Assembly (NCBI GenBank): GCA_021904315.1
Contig: CM038918.1
Coordinates: forward strand, 8,199,349-8,263,348
Source: Sphagnum magellanicum
Lineage: Eukaryota > Streptophyta > Sphagnopsida > Sphagnales > Sphagnaceae
Reading direction: 5' to 3'
Length of the DNA stretch: 64,000 nt
A model generated the notes under the pieces. That model was not told the origin of the DNA, searched no databases, and saw only the letters and a program-made list of their open reading frames with translations. Below, piece after piece: positions 1 to 11,725 of the stretch. The position numbers and the translations under genes are program-made. The stretch's first letter is position 1; each line of letters opens with the position of its first letter.

Positions 1-188
1 AAACAAAACCACTACTACATACATTCGAAATATCATGCTTGTATGAAGCATTTGAAGCATTTCAGAAAACATCAAAGTCTTTTGAATCATTATTGACCAG
101 ATACATATAACATCATGTTCGGAGCATTTCAAAGCATGCCATGATTGAAGAAGAAACATCCAGAGAGATGCGGATGTATGCAACACAC

Positions 189-400
189 CTGAAATTTCGA
201 TCTTGTTCGGGGAGCAAGGGCGAAGAGCAGTGTAGATTCGCAGCTCCAGGAGGAGTTCCACACAACCTCCGTCTAAGAAAGGCAATGCCATCCCTCACGG
301 CAGCGGGTGTGACCACTTCTCCTGCTCCACCACCTCCACCTCCTCCTCCTCCTCCTCCTCCGCCATCAAGCGACCCCTTGGCATTGTCCTGCTGCTCCAT
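189..400 (-). CDS. Probable first coding exon of an unidentified gene (runs off left edge)
   Basis: The exon starts at an ATG in a good plant context (gagccATGGAG) and reads about 70 codons to a consensus donor, CAG|GTGTGT, at 188-187. The peptide begins MEQQDNAKGSLDG, has a run of about 13 glycines encoded by the CCT/AGG microsatellite, and continues with a mixed stretch containing AAVRDGIAFLRRRL and LLPEQDRNF. The non-repetitive part has ordinary amino-acid composition, which argues for real coding. No later exon is visible because the gene would continue left of base 1. I do not recognise the family. It could still be chance, since only one exon end is testable. Confidence 0.4.
325..362. 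repeat. CCT/CTC trinucleotide microsatellite
   Basis: An almost pure (CCT)n run. On the minus strand it encodes the poly-glycine tract of the putative first exon described above; on the plus strand it gives a meaningless poly-proline frame. Confidence 0.9.
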
Positions 401-494
401 GGCTCACCAACAACAAATCACTGGCGACGACAACAGCAGCCGCAGCTGAGCGGCTCTTCTCGCAATGGCTCTGCGCTTTGTCACAAGTTCAAAC

Positions 495-900
495 CAGTGT
501 TGGGCGGGTACCTGGTTTGGGGGAGTTTAGAACCTCCGGTTCCAGTTAGTGAAAATAAACCGGAACCGGGTCTGATTTTTGGAACCGGAATTCAGACGAT
601 TTAAAGAACCGGAACCCGGATCCGGTTCTCTGTTGGATTTATTTATGGAACCGGAACAGAGATTTTTGGGGAAGAAAAAATTGAAAAAAATGACTAGAAC
701 TGGAGCTAACCAGAGGTTCTAGGTTTTGGGCCAGGTTACCTACAACCTGACCACAGGCGGCTCTGATTTTCAAAAACCAGAACTGGAACTGGAACCAGAA
801 CCAGGCGCAGAACCAGATCCCCAGTTCCATCTATGCGTGGAACTGGAACCTCAACCTACATTGTTCTACCCAATTAGAACATGGTTCAAGTTCAAACTAG
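495..900. repeat. GGAACCGG-rich degenerate repeat
   Basis: About 400 bases are dominated by short direct and inverted copies of GGAACC, GAACCGG and CCAGTT. The left edge reads CAGTGTTGGGC, resembling hAT-type terminal repeats. A related block with GAACCGG and a CAGTGTTG edge lies in an intron at 47238-47449. Probably remnants of one non-autonomous DNA transposon family. The right boundary is unclear and no target duplication was found. Confidence 0.4.
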
Positions 901-1036
901 CCTTCTTTTTTTTACTGACAATTTTTTGTCACTAAGCAAAATTTTAATTTTAAATTACTAAAATGAAGACATTTCCTAATCACCAGAACTTGAAAATTTT
1001 TAATGAAATATAGTCAGATATCTATATGTGGTTCAA

Positions 1037-1159
1037 GTAGATAGCCAAAAATATAGGAGGATGTTTAACTTTTTATTTTCATATCTTGTTTATAGCCAAT
1101 TGTGGCTATATCTTCATATATGTACAATCATCACTTTGGCTACATCACAAAATGGCTAC
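1037..1159 (+). mobile_element. Small MITE-like element, copy 1 (GTAGCCAAAA ends)
   Basis: A ~123-bp segment is built from several TAGCCAA/TTGGCTA blocks and ends in TGGCTAC. Its block order (AGCCAAAAATATAGG, then TATAGCC, then TGGCTA, then TGGCTAC) matches the reverse complement of 5565-5700. The two copies sit in opposite orientation on either side of the HSC70 gene. Non-coding. Confidence 0.5.
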
Positions 1160-2310
1160 CCCACCCCCCCAAAAAAAACACACCAGTTCAAACGTGAATG
1201 CAATCCCAGACTTTGTCTATCCAAGGTCTCCAAACAATTTATCAACTTAATATTCCATTTTGCTCACACTAATTGGAACAATTTGCTCACACACTAATTG
1301 TGCAATAATAGTAAAGGATGAACAAACAAACCTTTTCTTAATTCTTCAAACCATTAGGTGACAATGTGAAGAATGGGATACATACGATTACCACGACAAA
1401 ATCATCACTTTTTAATAAAATGGCCGTAAACAATACAAACCTATCAAACTTTTGTAACTCTAACCCAATAAATGTTATAGAATAGCTCTAAATAATACAC
1501 TAGTCATAGAACCAAAAGACTTTTACAAAAAAGAAATGTTAAAATGGTAGTATATTTAAAATTTGTCCCAAAACCTAAATTTTATCAAAGGCTAATTTGT
1601 ATAGCAAAGGCACTATAAATATGCAACACAAATTGTGTGAGTTGCATACTTAAAAGTGAGAGGGTGAAATAGTCTTGCAAATTGTTAGGGAAATTGCTTC
1701 CATTCTTTTTCAAATGACTTTTTTTTTTAAAAGGTGCTATTAATTCATTAGGGTATAAACTTTATAATTTACATGAATATAAATATAGGGTAACTAGAAT
1801 TCATTGTAAGAACATTGTTGAAATAAATCTTAAATACTTTTTAATTGAAATTAAATGCATTTTCATTATTTCAGATGAAACTGCAATGGGGGCAATGGTA
1901 GGATCAAGGACATTCAGCTACCCTAGTGACTAAAGGGTAAGGTTGCCAAGCCCAGTTGGGGATACTTTCAGTTAGTATATGGACCACATCTACTCACCTT
2001 GAAGAACTGGGCCACCAAATTAAGAAAAAGAAAACTTGAATGAGATAGCCGTATATGAGACAGGAAAGCCCCTTGGTCAAAATACTATGCTGGTAAAATC
2101 TCTCTTGCAGCATCACATCACTCCAAACAACTACAAACTTCAGAGTGCAACTAATCACAAGATTTGAAAACATTAGGATTACCAGAGTGAACAGATAGAT
2201 AATTATCAATCTTTAGTTGATTAGAATTGTAATCTCAGATAACATAGTGCCACTATCCAGCAGCTAGTTACTGAATGGCATTTGTAGTTCTCTTCAAACC
2301 CTTTTACCAA
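1160..2310. other. Intergenic, no gene seen
   Basis: AT-rich sequence downstream of HSC70 (minus strand). Only short chance reading frames are present. The 3' UTR and poly(A) site of HSC70 should lie at its right end, but I could not place them. Confidence 0.6.
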
Positions 2311-2420
2311 TCAGGAAAGTATATGAGGACTCTTGATCAACCTCCTCCATTTTAGGACCCTCAATACACACAAGGAAAGCATATGAGGATACTTAGTCAA
2401 CCTCCTCAATTTTAGGTCCA
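2311..2420. repeat. 60-bp tandem duplication covering the HSC70 stop codon
   Basis: Bases 2311-2360 and 2371-2420 are diverged copies exactly 60 bp apart. Both contain AACCTCCTC(C/A)ATTTTAGG. The right copy encodes the functional C-terminal IEEVD and TAA. The left copy, in the 3' UTR, encodes MEEVD in the same frame but carries CAA where the first copy has TAA. Confidence 0.8.
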
Positions 2421-5110
2421 GGGCCGCCGCCTGAGGGTATGTCCTCATTGCCGTCCTCATATGAGGGAGAAGGTCCACCAGCACCACCAGCTCCACCCTG
2501 ATACATGCGGGCTATGATGGGGTTGCAAATACCCTCCAATTCTTTCATTTTATCATCGAACTCATCGCTCTCGGCCAGCTGGTTCTGATCTAACCACTGA
2601 ATTGCAGCTTCAATTGCATCTTCAATCTTCTTCTTGTCAGCTGGGTCAAGATTGCCAGCCACCTTCTCATCTCTGATAGTGTTACGCATGTTGTATGCAT
2701 AATTCTCCAAAGAATTTTTCGACTCAATTTTTTTTCTGTGATCCTCATCCTCACTTTTGTACTTTTCTGCATCCTGAACCATCTTCTCAATCTCATCCTT
2801 GCTCAACCTTCCCTTGTCATTGGTAATGGTGATCTTGTTCTTTTGGCCAGTCGTCTTGTCCTCCGCAGATACATTCAGAATGCCATTAGCATCAATGTCG
2901 AAACATACAGTGATCTGTGGAACTCCTCGAGGAGCAGGGGGAATTCCAGAGAGCTCAAATTTGCCAAGAAGGTTATTATCACGTGTTCTCGATCGCTCTC
3001 CCTCAAACACTTGGATTAACACTCCAGGTTGATTATCGGAATACGTTGAGAACACCTGCTCCTTTTTGGTTGGAATGGTTGTATTTCTTGGGATGAGAAC
3101 AGTCATAACTCCACCGGCTGTTTCCAGGCCTAGTGACAAGGGAGTAACATCAAGTAGCAAAAGGTCCTGCACTTTCTCGTTTCCTTCACCACTGAGAATG
3201 GCAGCCTGTACAGCAGCTCCATAAGCAACAGCTTCATCAGGGTTGATGCTCTTGCAAAGTTCCTTCCCGTTGAAGAAATCCTGAAGCAGCTGCTGCACTT
3301 TAGGAATGCGTGTTGACCCACCTACCAAGACAACGTCATGAATGGAGCTTTTGTCCATTTTTGCATCCCTCAAACACTTCTCCACAGGCTCCATGCACTT
3401 CCTGAACATGTCCATGTTCAACTCCTCAAATCTGGCACGAGTGATAGTAGTGTAGAAGTCTACACCCTCATACAACGAATCAATCTCTATGGTGGTTTGT
3501 GCAGTAGATGATAGAGTACGCTTAGCCCTCTCAGCAGCAGTTCGCAATCTTCGAAGAGCCCTTGGATTCCCAGTGATGTCTTTCTTGTATTTCCTCTTGA
3601 ACTCCTGTACAAAATGGTTCACCATCCTGTTGTCAAAATCTTCACCTCCCAAATGTGTATCCCCTGCTGTTGCCTTCACCTCAAAAATGCCTTCCTCAAT
3701 TGTAAGCAGGGAGACATCAAATGTTCCACCTCCAAGGTCAAAAATCAGAACGTTCTTCTCCCCAACACTGGATGCCTTCTTGTCAAGACCATAAGCTATG
3801 GCAGCTGCTGTTGGCTCATTGATGATTCTCATGACATTCAATCCAGAGATGACTCCTGCATCTTTTGTAGCTTGTCTTTGGGAGTCATTGAAGTATGCAG
3901 GCACAGTGATGACAGCATTCTTGATGGTGGCACCAAGATACGCTTCTGCAATCTCCTTCATCTTGATGAGAACCATCGATGAGATTTCTTCAGCAGCAAA
4001 TTTCTTCTCCTCTCCCTTGTGCTGGACACAAATCATCGGTTTGTCACCTGGTCCTGCTATGACTTTGAAAGGCCATAGCTTGATGTCACTCTGAACTGAG
4101 GCATCACTGTACCGCCTTCCTATCAACCTCTTTGCATCTGCAGATCAAGAAAAGAACCTTAACACCAGAAAATCAAAAAACCAAAGTCTTCAGCAGCTTT
4201 TTTTTTTGAATTCCATTCCTTCAAATCAGTCCTTGAACAGCCTAAAGAGAAAAAAAAAGTACTGACTGCTCAAAACATAGAACCCTGTCCAAAACTGATA
4301 CTTATCATCAACAGACAAAAACTGCATGTGCACACCATGCATAGCAAATTAAAGAGCAAGAAAGAAGAAACAAAGGAGATATAATTTTTTTTCCAAAAGC
4401 CTTGTAGAGTGAAGCAGAACCTGCAAAGCAAACTACAGTACTACATGAGGAAAGAGGCAAAATGAGCAGTAGAAAATCCTCTACCAAATCACAGGTCACG
4501 GTAGACATCTCCTGACCTCGGAAGCACAAACCGCAACTCAAACATGAACTCAACACAGACGAGAACTCAGATCAGGCACCTAGAACGAGACACGGCCTCC
4601 TAGCGGCAGATAGAACTGGCTTTTGTACTTTGGACCCGAAGTGAGACGGCAAAAGAATCATTTGCCAAAACAGCTGGGCTTCCATGCAGCACATAGAAGC
4701 TCAACAATCCTAGTCAATTTCCAGCAGGAAAAAGACGTCTAATGTAAAATCTATGTCATAGAGAAGATCACAGGCTCGCCAGCGATGTGATGGTAAGCAG
4801 ATAGCAAACGCCTATCCTTCCATCCTTCCTTTCTGCTACAGAAAGCTAGGAAACACAAAAAAAAAGAGCAGCGGAAAAAAGAAGAGAATTACGTACCAAA
4901 GACAGTATTGGTCGGGTTCATGGCCACTTGATTCTTGGCGGCATCTCCAATGAGCCGCTCTGTGTCGGTGAACGCCACATAGCTGGGAGTAGTGCGATTT
5001 CCCTGGTCATTAGCGATGATCTCCACACGATCATGCTGCCAGACACCAACGCAGCTGTAGGTGGTTCCTAAATCTATCCCGATAGCCGGTCCCTCCCCCT
5101 TGCCGGCCAT
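2393..5110 (-). CDS. HSC70: Cytosolic heat shock cognate 70 kDa protein (HSP70 chaperone), two exons
   Basis: ATP-dependent chaperone of the cytosol and nucleus. Exon 1 is 5110-4897 and exon 2 is 4137-2393. The 759-bp intron has donor G|GTACGT and acceptor CTGCAG|AT and splits the Asp codon of NTVF-D-AKRL, the intron position usual in plant HSC70 genes. The joined frame gives 652 residues, the family's normal length. The nucleotide-binding domain has IDLGTTYS (residues 12-19), [12 protein letters not shown] (around 200) and [14 protein letters not shown] (around 335). A substrate-binding domain follows, then a GGAGGAGG lid tail and the C-terminal IEEVD, which binds TPR co-chaperones and marks the cytosolic class. 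No lesion was found. Heat-shock elements lie upstream at 5428-5473. The start is fixed by the conserved N-terminus ([15 protein letters not shown]). Confidence 0.97.
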
Positions 5111-5427
5111 GCTAACAAGTTGGAAGAAACGAAAAACAAACAAACAACAGAATCAATCCGCAGTAAGCGGCTGTACTCACAAACTCTAAACTACGAACCT
5201 CGACACGTGAAAAAAAAAAAAAGTTGTCCACAAGCAAGACAAGAATGCCACAAAACAAAAACAAACGCTAGGAATTCTTCTCACGACGATGAGAGAGACA
5301 ACGATTCGTGCGCGACGTTCGACAGGACGATGGCAGGCAAGCGAGTGCAGACTTGAAAGCTCTCCTTGTACCTCGTTTGGCTTTACAGTACGAAACCATG
5401 AGTCAACCACGGTTGAGTAGAGTCGTC

Positions 5428-5473
5428 TTCTAGAACCTTCGTCGAGAACAGCACTTTTTCTTCCAGAACTTTC
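5428..5473 (-). promoter_or_regulatory. Cluster of heat-shock elements upstream of HSC70
   Basis: Two arrays of the heat-shock factor site in its alternating form. TTCtaGAAccTTC occupies 5428-5440, with a further GAA at 5446-5448. TTCcaGAActTTC occupies 5461-5473. Spacing within each array is the canonical 5-bp step. They lie 320-360 bp upstream of the HSC70 ATG, so the gene is probably heat-inducible as well as constitutive. No clear TATA box was seen. Confidence 0.85.
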
Positions 5474-5564
5474 TCTTTTCCAGGGATAGAGAGTTTCAGA
5501 AAAAGCCTATCTCGTGTAAGGGAAGGATCTGTAGGCAGAATTTTATTTTATTTTATTTTGGTTT

Positions 5565-5700
5565 GTAGCCAAAATGGCTATATCCATACGAAGATGTAGA
5601 AAAAGTGTCAAACACCCCTAGAAAGATTTAGCCAAATCTGGCTATTAACCAAATATGAACTACAAGTCTTTTAGTCATCATCTTTCTATATTTTGGCTAC
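5565..5700 (-). mobile_element. Small MITE-like element, copy 2 (GTAGCCAAAAT terminal inverted repeats)
   Basis: A ~136-bp segment starting GTAGCCAAAATGGCTA and ending ATATTTTGGCTAC, giving an 11-13 bp terminal inverted repeat. Internal blocks match copy 1 at 1037-1159 in inverse orientation. Non-coding. Confidence 0.55.
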
Positions 5701-5874
5701 ACACCGAAAGCCAAGTATAATAGAAATATGGTGATTTTCACTAAACAAAAAATTTCTCACCTTGACTTTTGAAAACCTCCAAAGTCACCTAATTTTTGAA
5801 TTTTGAATTTTGAAATTTTCTTTTTGGCAAAATTTCACTCCAAAAAAAAGAAGATAAAAAAGAGTTGTTTATAG

Positions 5875-6075
5875 GGTAAAGCCCTAGGGTGTAGGCGTTC
5901 CCAAAATCAAAGGGCCTACGATGATGTGGTAATCGAAATCCAACCTTGTAATTTGAGAAGCCCCCCCCCCCCCCCCCCCCCCCCACCCTAGGGCTTTCCC
6001 CATTATAAAGCCATAAGCCTTACACTAGCATGAACCTAAACATTTGTAGTTAGCAAATATGTAGGAGGAAGAGGG
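5875..6075. repeat. Dispersed repeat with CCCTAGGG motif and poly-C tract
   Basis: Begins TAAAGCCCTAGGGTG, contains a pure run of 24 C (5961-5984) and a second CCCTAGGGCTTT, and ends near CCTAAACATTTGTAG. A related block (TAAAGCCCTAGGGTGGAG ... CCTAAACATATGTAGG) lies in an ABC-transporter intron at 62262-62510. An unclassified interspersed repeat family. Confidence 0.5.
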
Positions 6076-6199
6076 TTCTGAGTCCTTAGGCCTACTCCTT
6101 AAGAGTAGGTGTAAGGTCCCTTGCACTCCTAAATACCTAAATACTGTAGGACCCTTGACGGATTCAGCAATCATTTAACTTGGGCTCTTGCATGGTGTG

Positions 6200-6460
6200 C
6201 TACGCACCATCGAACAATTTTTAAAAATAAATTGATTTTGTTGAAATTAAGTTCCATTTGAATGAAAATCGTGAATGATGTTGCATGTAGCTTAAATGAA
6301 GTCAATTTGAATTGAATTCAAATATATTGAATGAAATTAAAATTCCATTGAATTGAAATTTAATTGACTTCAAATTGCATTAGAATTCAATTGAAAATAA
6401 ACAAGATGAAAATTGATATCCAAGGTATTGAAAATATGCTTGTCACTTCCACCATCAATG
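6200..6460 (-). repeat. Diverged repeat, inverted relative to 25130-25470
   Basis: On the minus strand this reads CATTCAAATGGAACTTAATT followed by TCAACAAAATCA, preceded by GAATTCAATTCAAAT. Two plus-strand copies at about 25200-25280 and 25380-25460 carry the same order (for example CATTCAAGGGGAACATAATT). The three copies therefore form inverted repeats bounding the 19-kb gene-free block. Confidence 0.5.
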
Positions 6461-9400
6461 ATTATGGTGTTCAAAGGAAAAAAAAAAAAAAACACAAATT
6501 CAAAAAGACATGTTTCCATTCCATTGAATGCACATTTCATACTGAAATTTATTTTGATAAGATGAATTACTAATGGACTTTAAACCCATCTACTTTATAC
6601 CATCTCCAATGTTACCGTCATCATTTGAAATTATTATTATTAAATTTTTTAAAAAGACATTACCTCAAGTGCCCATTCTCAATGCACTCAATGCCAACAA
6701 TTTTAGAAATCTTAAAGTTATAAGTCATTGCCATGTTCTTTCATCTTTTCTTCTTTGTTGTTACAATTGCACATGCTTTCTTCAACTCATAATATGCTAT
6801 AAGTTGTGGTGGGAAATGGGTTACTATGAATGCAAATGTTTGGTAGATTGTTTAAATGTCAAATTTTAGTAGAAGGTTGCTTCATAAACACTAATGCAAC
6901 CTATGCCACTTGCCCAAGTGTGGATAGGACCATGTAATTGTTATAAGTGTGAATAAACCAATAAAGACCAATTGTGAAATTTAAAAATTATTGAAAATTC
7001 AATGTTTCCCCCATTTTATGTCTAAAAATTGGAATTCACATCCAAGCAATCCCATTCATGCAAGGGCTTTCCGATAGTATCAAGAGCTTGTCTAAATTCC
7101 CCTAAAAAAAATTGTATTAGTTTTGTTGAAATTTTTTTGACAAAATTGTTCAATATACAATTACTCTTGCACCATAGGTCTAAACTAGTGCTAGGCATGT
7201 ATACTAATTTGTCATGGGTATGTGCACTAGTATTAATCCAAATATTAATGAATAAACCTAGTTAATATGTCTAGATTGAAAAAAAACATTCATACATGTA
7301 TATTGAATCAAGGAGTGATGTGAATACCATGATCGATAACAAACCTCCTTGGTTTTAAGTTTTGAAAACATGATTCATAACACTACCTCTCATTCATTAA
7401 TAGGTACACTACTAGTATCAAAGAATTGTCAACATTCATTATTGATTTTATTACAACCTATTCATAATGTTATATGTTGACTTTATTTGAAAGCAACTTT
7501 GGTTGAATGATCATGGTGTGCTTGAATGGTGCATATAAGAAGCAACTTAATACCTGAGCTTAGAGCCTAAGCCTAGAGTTGGAACTTGGAATGGTAAAAT
7601 GTCTTTTCCCCTATACACATGCAAGTAAAACACAATAATTTAATCACAAAATAAAAGTTATTCCCATAAATTTAAAAGCAAACATAGGGATGAATGTAAA
7701 TATTCATCTTCATTATGGATGATTTTTTTCATTCATCTAATGTATGGATGAAAAAAATTGAATTTAATACATTTTTTAATAAATAAAATTTCCATTAAAA
7801 TTATGGATGAATGTTTTATTTTATCATTAAAATCTTATGGATAATTTTTTTTGCATAATTTTAATTAACTAAAGCTTCATGAAACACAATCTAATTATAT
7901 ATGATATAACATTTGAATAATATAATGTAAATTCCATTATAGATGTATTTCACGACTATGGTTTAAAATGTCATTATTTTAAAATTTCTTAACTATGTTA
8001 CCATTACTATCCTAACACTCAACCCATGGTCATTTTTTATTTTTTTTAATTTAAAAAAAAAATCCTACCAAACTAACCTAATGTCATTAATGATAGTGGG
8101 TTTTTTCCTTTCCTTCATTTAAAGGTGCCACAACTTATTTCAAATTTATTTATAATTGTTGTTGGCAACAATGGGGTTTTTTTTCATTCTTCATCAAGGA
8201 TGCCATGACTTTTTTCAAATTTAAACAATGTTGTTAACAACAATGGGTTTTGAATGTTTTAAACATTTTAAAATTTAATGTCATTAATGATAATGAGTTT
8301 CTGAAATAAACTAAAATTCAATTTTAAGCACCTTAACTAACTTTCCTCAAACAACTTGCTATCATGAAGGACACTGGGGTTATTTTAACAATTATTTATT
8401 TTCAAAACACTCCAATTTTTCACAAAGTAAATATATAATGTTGTTGACAACAATTGGGTAGGGGGTGGGTGACACTCATTCCATAATAATATCTCTTGAA
8501 TTGTTTAACATTGTTCACGAAAATGATTTCATAAACAAAATTTTGAAAATCATTTTGGTCCCATCATCATATTTTCCCCTACTATCACAATTTCATTGTC
8601 ATTGATATTCAAGTTTGAGATATTAATATTTGAACAACAAATGAAGATGGATATAAATAATTTTGAATTTATTTATTTTCCAATCATGGATGATTTTCAT
8701 CAAATGATTTATTTATTTAATCAAAATCATTAATGAAATTCATTCATAGGAAATCATTCATCTATGTAGATGAATTAAAATCAGATTAAACTTTAAATTC
8801 CAAGTTCAAAGCTCCAAGCTCAAGTTTCATGCTCATGCACAAACCATCCTCATGCATGTAGGGGACACTAATGTTGCCATTGTGAGCTCCATGGAACGGC
8901 TTTGACAAAATCAACTCCAAGATTGTAACACCACCACGATATTACACAAAATCATGTTCAAAATTTGAGCACCACCATTAGATTTCTCGTGCCTTCATTT
9001 TAACATTTCTTCATGTTTTCAAAGTTGTGAATTTGCATAAATAAGCAAGGGTTGCACAACCTCATGTGCACAACTCCATTGCTTTTGTGTAGCTTTAGTG
9101 GTTTTTCAAGTTTGTGACTTGTAGGTAGTGCTTGTGATCACAATGGAAGATGACATTTCTCTATGTCAAGATTTTTTACTTGATGTTGTTGATAACATAG
9201 GTTTATCAAATGAGACACAAAAGATCAAAGACACCATTGTAGAAGTGATGTCAATAGAGGTGGTAGTTGAAGCAACTTGGAGAATGTGATTTTCTACTCT
9301 CTTTTCATTCAACACAAGTAGGTGCCACACCATCAAAGCTCCATTGTATGAACTTTTTTTTCAATTGAACAATGAAAAAGTTAGAGCTGTTGTTGATCCT

Positions 9401-9859
9401 AAGGCACCTTAAATAATGCAATGTGTGTTCCACCATCCTACGGCGTCAAATTCAAGTTTTCATAACATGAATTACATAACACCTTGTAAAAAGGGCCTAA
9501 TGCAATATACATAAGCCCATGGAATAACATTGATGAAGAAACACCTTGAACATGCACATGAGGTTAACCTAAAGTAAGACATGGCATAATCAAAAGCTCC
9601 AATCTGCTATTGATTTGGTAAAATGATAGGGGAAGAAATGTAAATCAATGAGTCCCACCAACATAACACCAGAAAAGTGATTTTTAACAACATTTTTTTG
9701 ACAAACCTTGTGCTTCTCATAGCAAAGGGATGTATTTTGTTATTTATGTGCAATAGCTCATGAATTCGATGCCTTGTGTTATAGTGTGACTCAAAGGTAG
9801 ATTTTCCATCATGAAGGTCATTAGTAAAAACACACATTCCACTAATGTTATCAAATAGT
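6461..9859. other. AT-rich gene-free sequence
   Basis: No supported gene. It contains many ATTCATC/GATGAAT motifs (7690-7880, 8640-8780). A possible upstream part of the decayed hAT element (a frame from 9143 starting MEDDISLCQDFLLDV) lacks a recognisable domain. Confidence 0.6.
8090..8300. repeat. ~74-bp diverged tandem repeat
   Basis: Three units begin near 8095, 8168 and 8242 with AATGGGGTTTT-like starts. The first two end in the palindromic TTGTTGxxAACAA. Units 1 and 2 share GGTGCCACAACTT/GGATGCCATGACTT followed by TTTCAAATTTA. Confidence 0.55.
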
Positions 9860-10567
9860 ATGTCTTGCCAACATTGTCTACTTGTGCTACAATAAGCATC
9901 ACCTTTGATCTATGGATGTTTAATACTAATTTTGACACATTTGCAATGATTGGCAATTTTTTTGACAATGATTCGGTGCCACAACATGTTACGATTAATT
10001 TTAAATTTGAAGTTCCAAATACTTATGGGGCAACTTTTGTTGAGATTGTCAAACCTTTCCTTGTTCAATTTCAATTAGCTAACAAGGTATTAATTTACAT
10101 GAAGGATGAAGGTAGTAATTTGAACATTGTTGAAAATGCTTACTCAACTACCACAAGGTGTAAGTTTTTGGAGTTAAAAAAACCTTTTGCATGCACTTAT
10201 TTTGGCCATGTGATGAGCAAGGTGTGTCAATATGCAATTGTAGATGAAAAGGTATGTGTGTCAATGAAAAAAAATTTTATCAAAAGAGCCCAACTAGTGT
10301 TGTAGAAGATCACAACTTGGACAAAAAAAAATGGAAAAGGGTGTTAAAAGTGGAACAAAACTTGTGTTGAAACAAGTCTCCCTTGTCATAAGCTAAATTT
10401 TTTAATGAAAACACATTTTGCATTGCATGTTTTTTTATTTGAAGAAGAATATGCTTCTATGATCAACATTATTACCAATGTCAAAGTTTTCAACTATAGG
10501 TAAAAATCCCTAGTTGTCATGGATGTCAATGCCATGGAGTTCATTCATTTGAATGTTCATCCATGTA

Positions 10568-10938
10568 CCTAACTTTTAGTTTAGTTTCAATTCACTTTTA
10601 GTTAACTTTTGGTTAAGTTTTAGTTCACTCACTCTTAGTTCATTTAATTAAGTCTTAATTAAGTTTTAGTTAAATCCGAATTAACTCCAGGTAATTCCAA
10701 GTCAACTTCGAATTAAGTCCCAGTTAAGTCCTAATTAATTCAAAGTTAATTTTTAATTAACTCCCAATTAAATCATAGTTAACTATTAGTTAAATTTTAG
10801 TTAAATCTTAATTAAATCTTAATTAGTTCTTAAGTAATTATAAGTTAAGTCATAGTTAACTCTAATTAACTCCTAGTTGATTCTTAATTAAATCCCAATT
10901 AAGTTTCATTTAACTCATAATTAACTATCTATTAAGAA
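10568..10938. repeat. 11-bp minisatellite, about 33 units
   Basis: A degenerate but well-phased array with consensus A(A/G)TTAANTCNN, for example AATTAAGTCCC AGTTAAGT. Almost every unit keeps the TTAA core and the 11-bp step. It interrupts the decayed hAT transposase. Confidence 0.85.
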
Positions 10939-11403
10939 GGTTTTCAAGAAGTTTTTTTATTCGATGCACATATAAAAGCTCCTTTGGAAGCATTTTTGAA
11001 CTAGGTCCCCAAAGGGGTATAAATAGATGTAAGACCCCTCATTTTTTTCAATTTATTCAACATCAATTTTAAGCATGATCTTACACCATAACCTTGTCAT
11101 TTTTTTTCGTGTTCATGTTTACATACATTAACACAATAAATATATGTTTTCACATTGTCTTGCACATTTTGTGTTCTTATTTTTATTTTTTGTGTTCTTG
11201 TTTTTGAATCACATAATTTTATCTTATTCTTGATTTGAAAGTTATATTTAGGCTCTTCTTTTAGCCTTTGTTCTTATGATTATTTGTGTTTTTGACACTA
11301 GTAGCCTTATTTGGGCTATAACAAAAACAGTCACAGAAGTTTTGAATCCAATATTTTAGCATGTGTTGAATCGAACATGCGAGTATTGACTTTTATCCAA
11401 TGT

Positions 11404-11725
11404 CGTAGTTGTTGCAATGTCGATTTCAGTACAATTGCAAGTAAAGCCATGACATGCAATGTCAAACCCATTGCTCCAACAGGGTGACTTTGATTTTGAA
11501 CTTGAGATTTTATATTCTTGCATGGCATGCATGGTTATCAAAACTTTTGCTCCTTGTTCGATGTTATAGTTGTTGCAATGTTGATTTCAATACAATTACA
11601 AGAAAAAAACAAAAACATGCAATGTCAAATCCATCATCCCAATGTGATTGACTTTGATTTTGAACTTTTGATTTTATGTTCTCACATGGCATTCTTGGTT
11701 GTCAAAATTTTTGCTCCTTTCCTTG
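11404..11725. repeat. ~161-bp tandem duplication
   Basis: Unit 1 (11404-11564) and unit 2 (11565-11725) align along their length: TAGTTGTTGCAATGT, ACATGCAATGTCAAA, GACTTTGATTTTGAACTT and CAAAACTTTTGCTCC all recur in order. It lies inside the decayed hAT region; reading frames here are chance. Confidence 0.75.

Noticed and set aside
141..449. Plus-strand proline-rich frame of 102 codons
   Set aside because: It is the complement of the CCT microsatellite and the opposite-strand exon; it has no splice or family support.
10568..10938. CRISPR-like array
   Set aside because: The units are 11 bp with no spacers, in a plant nuclear context; it is a minisatellite.
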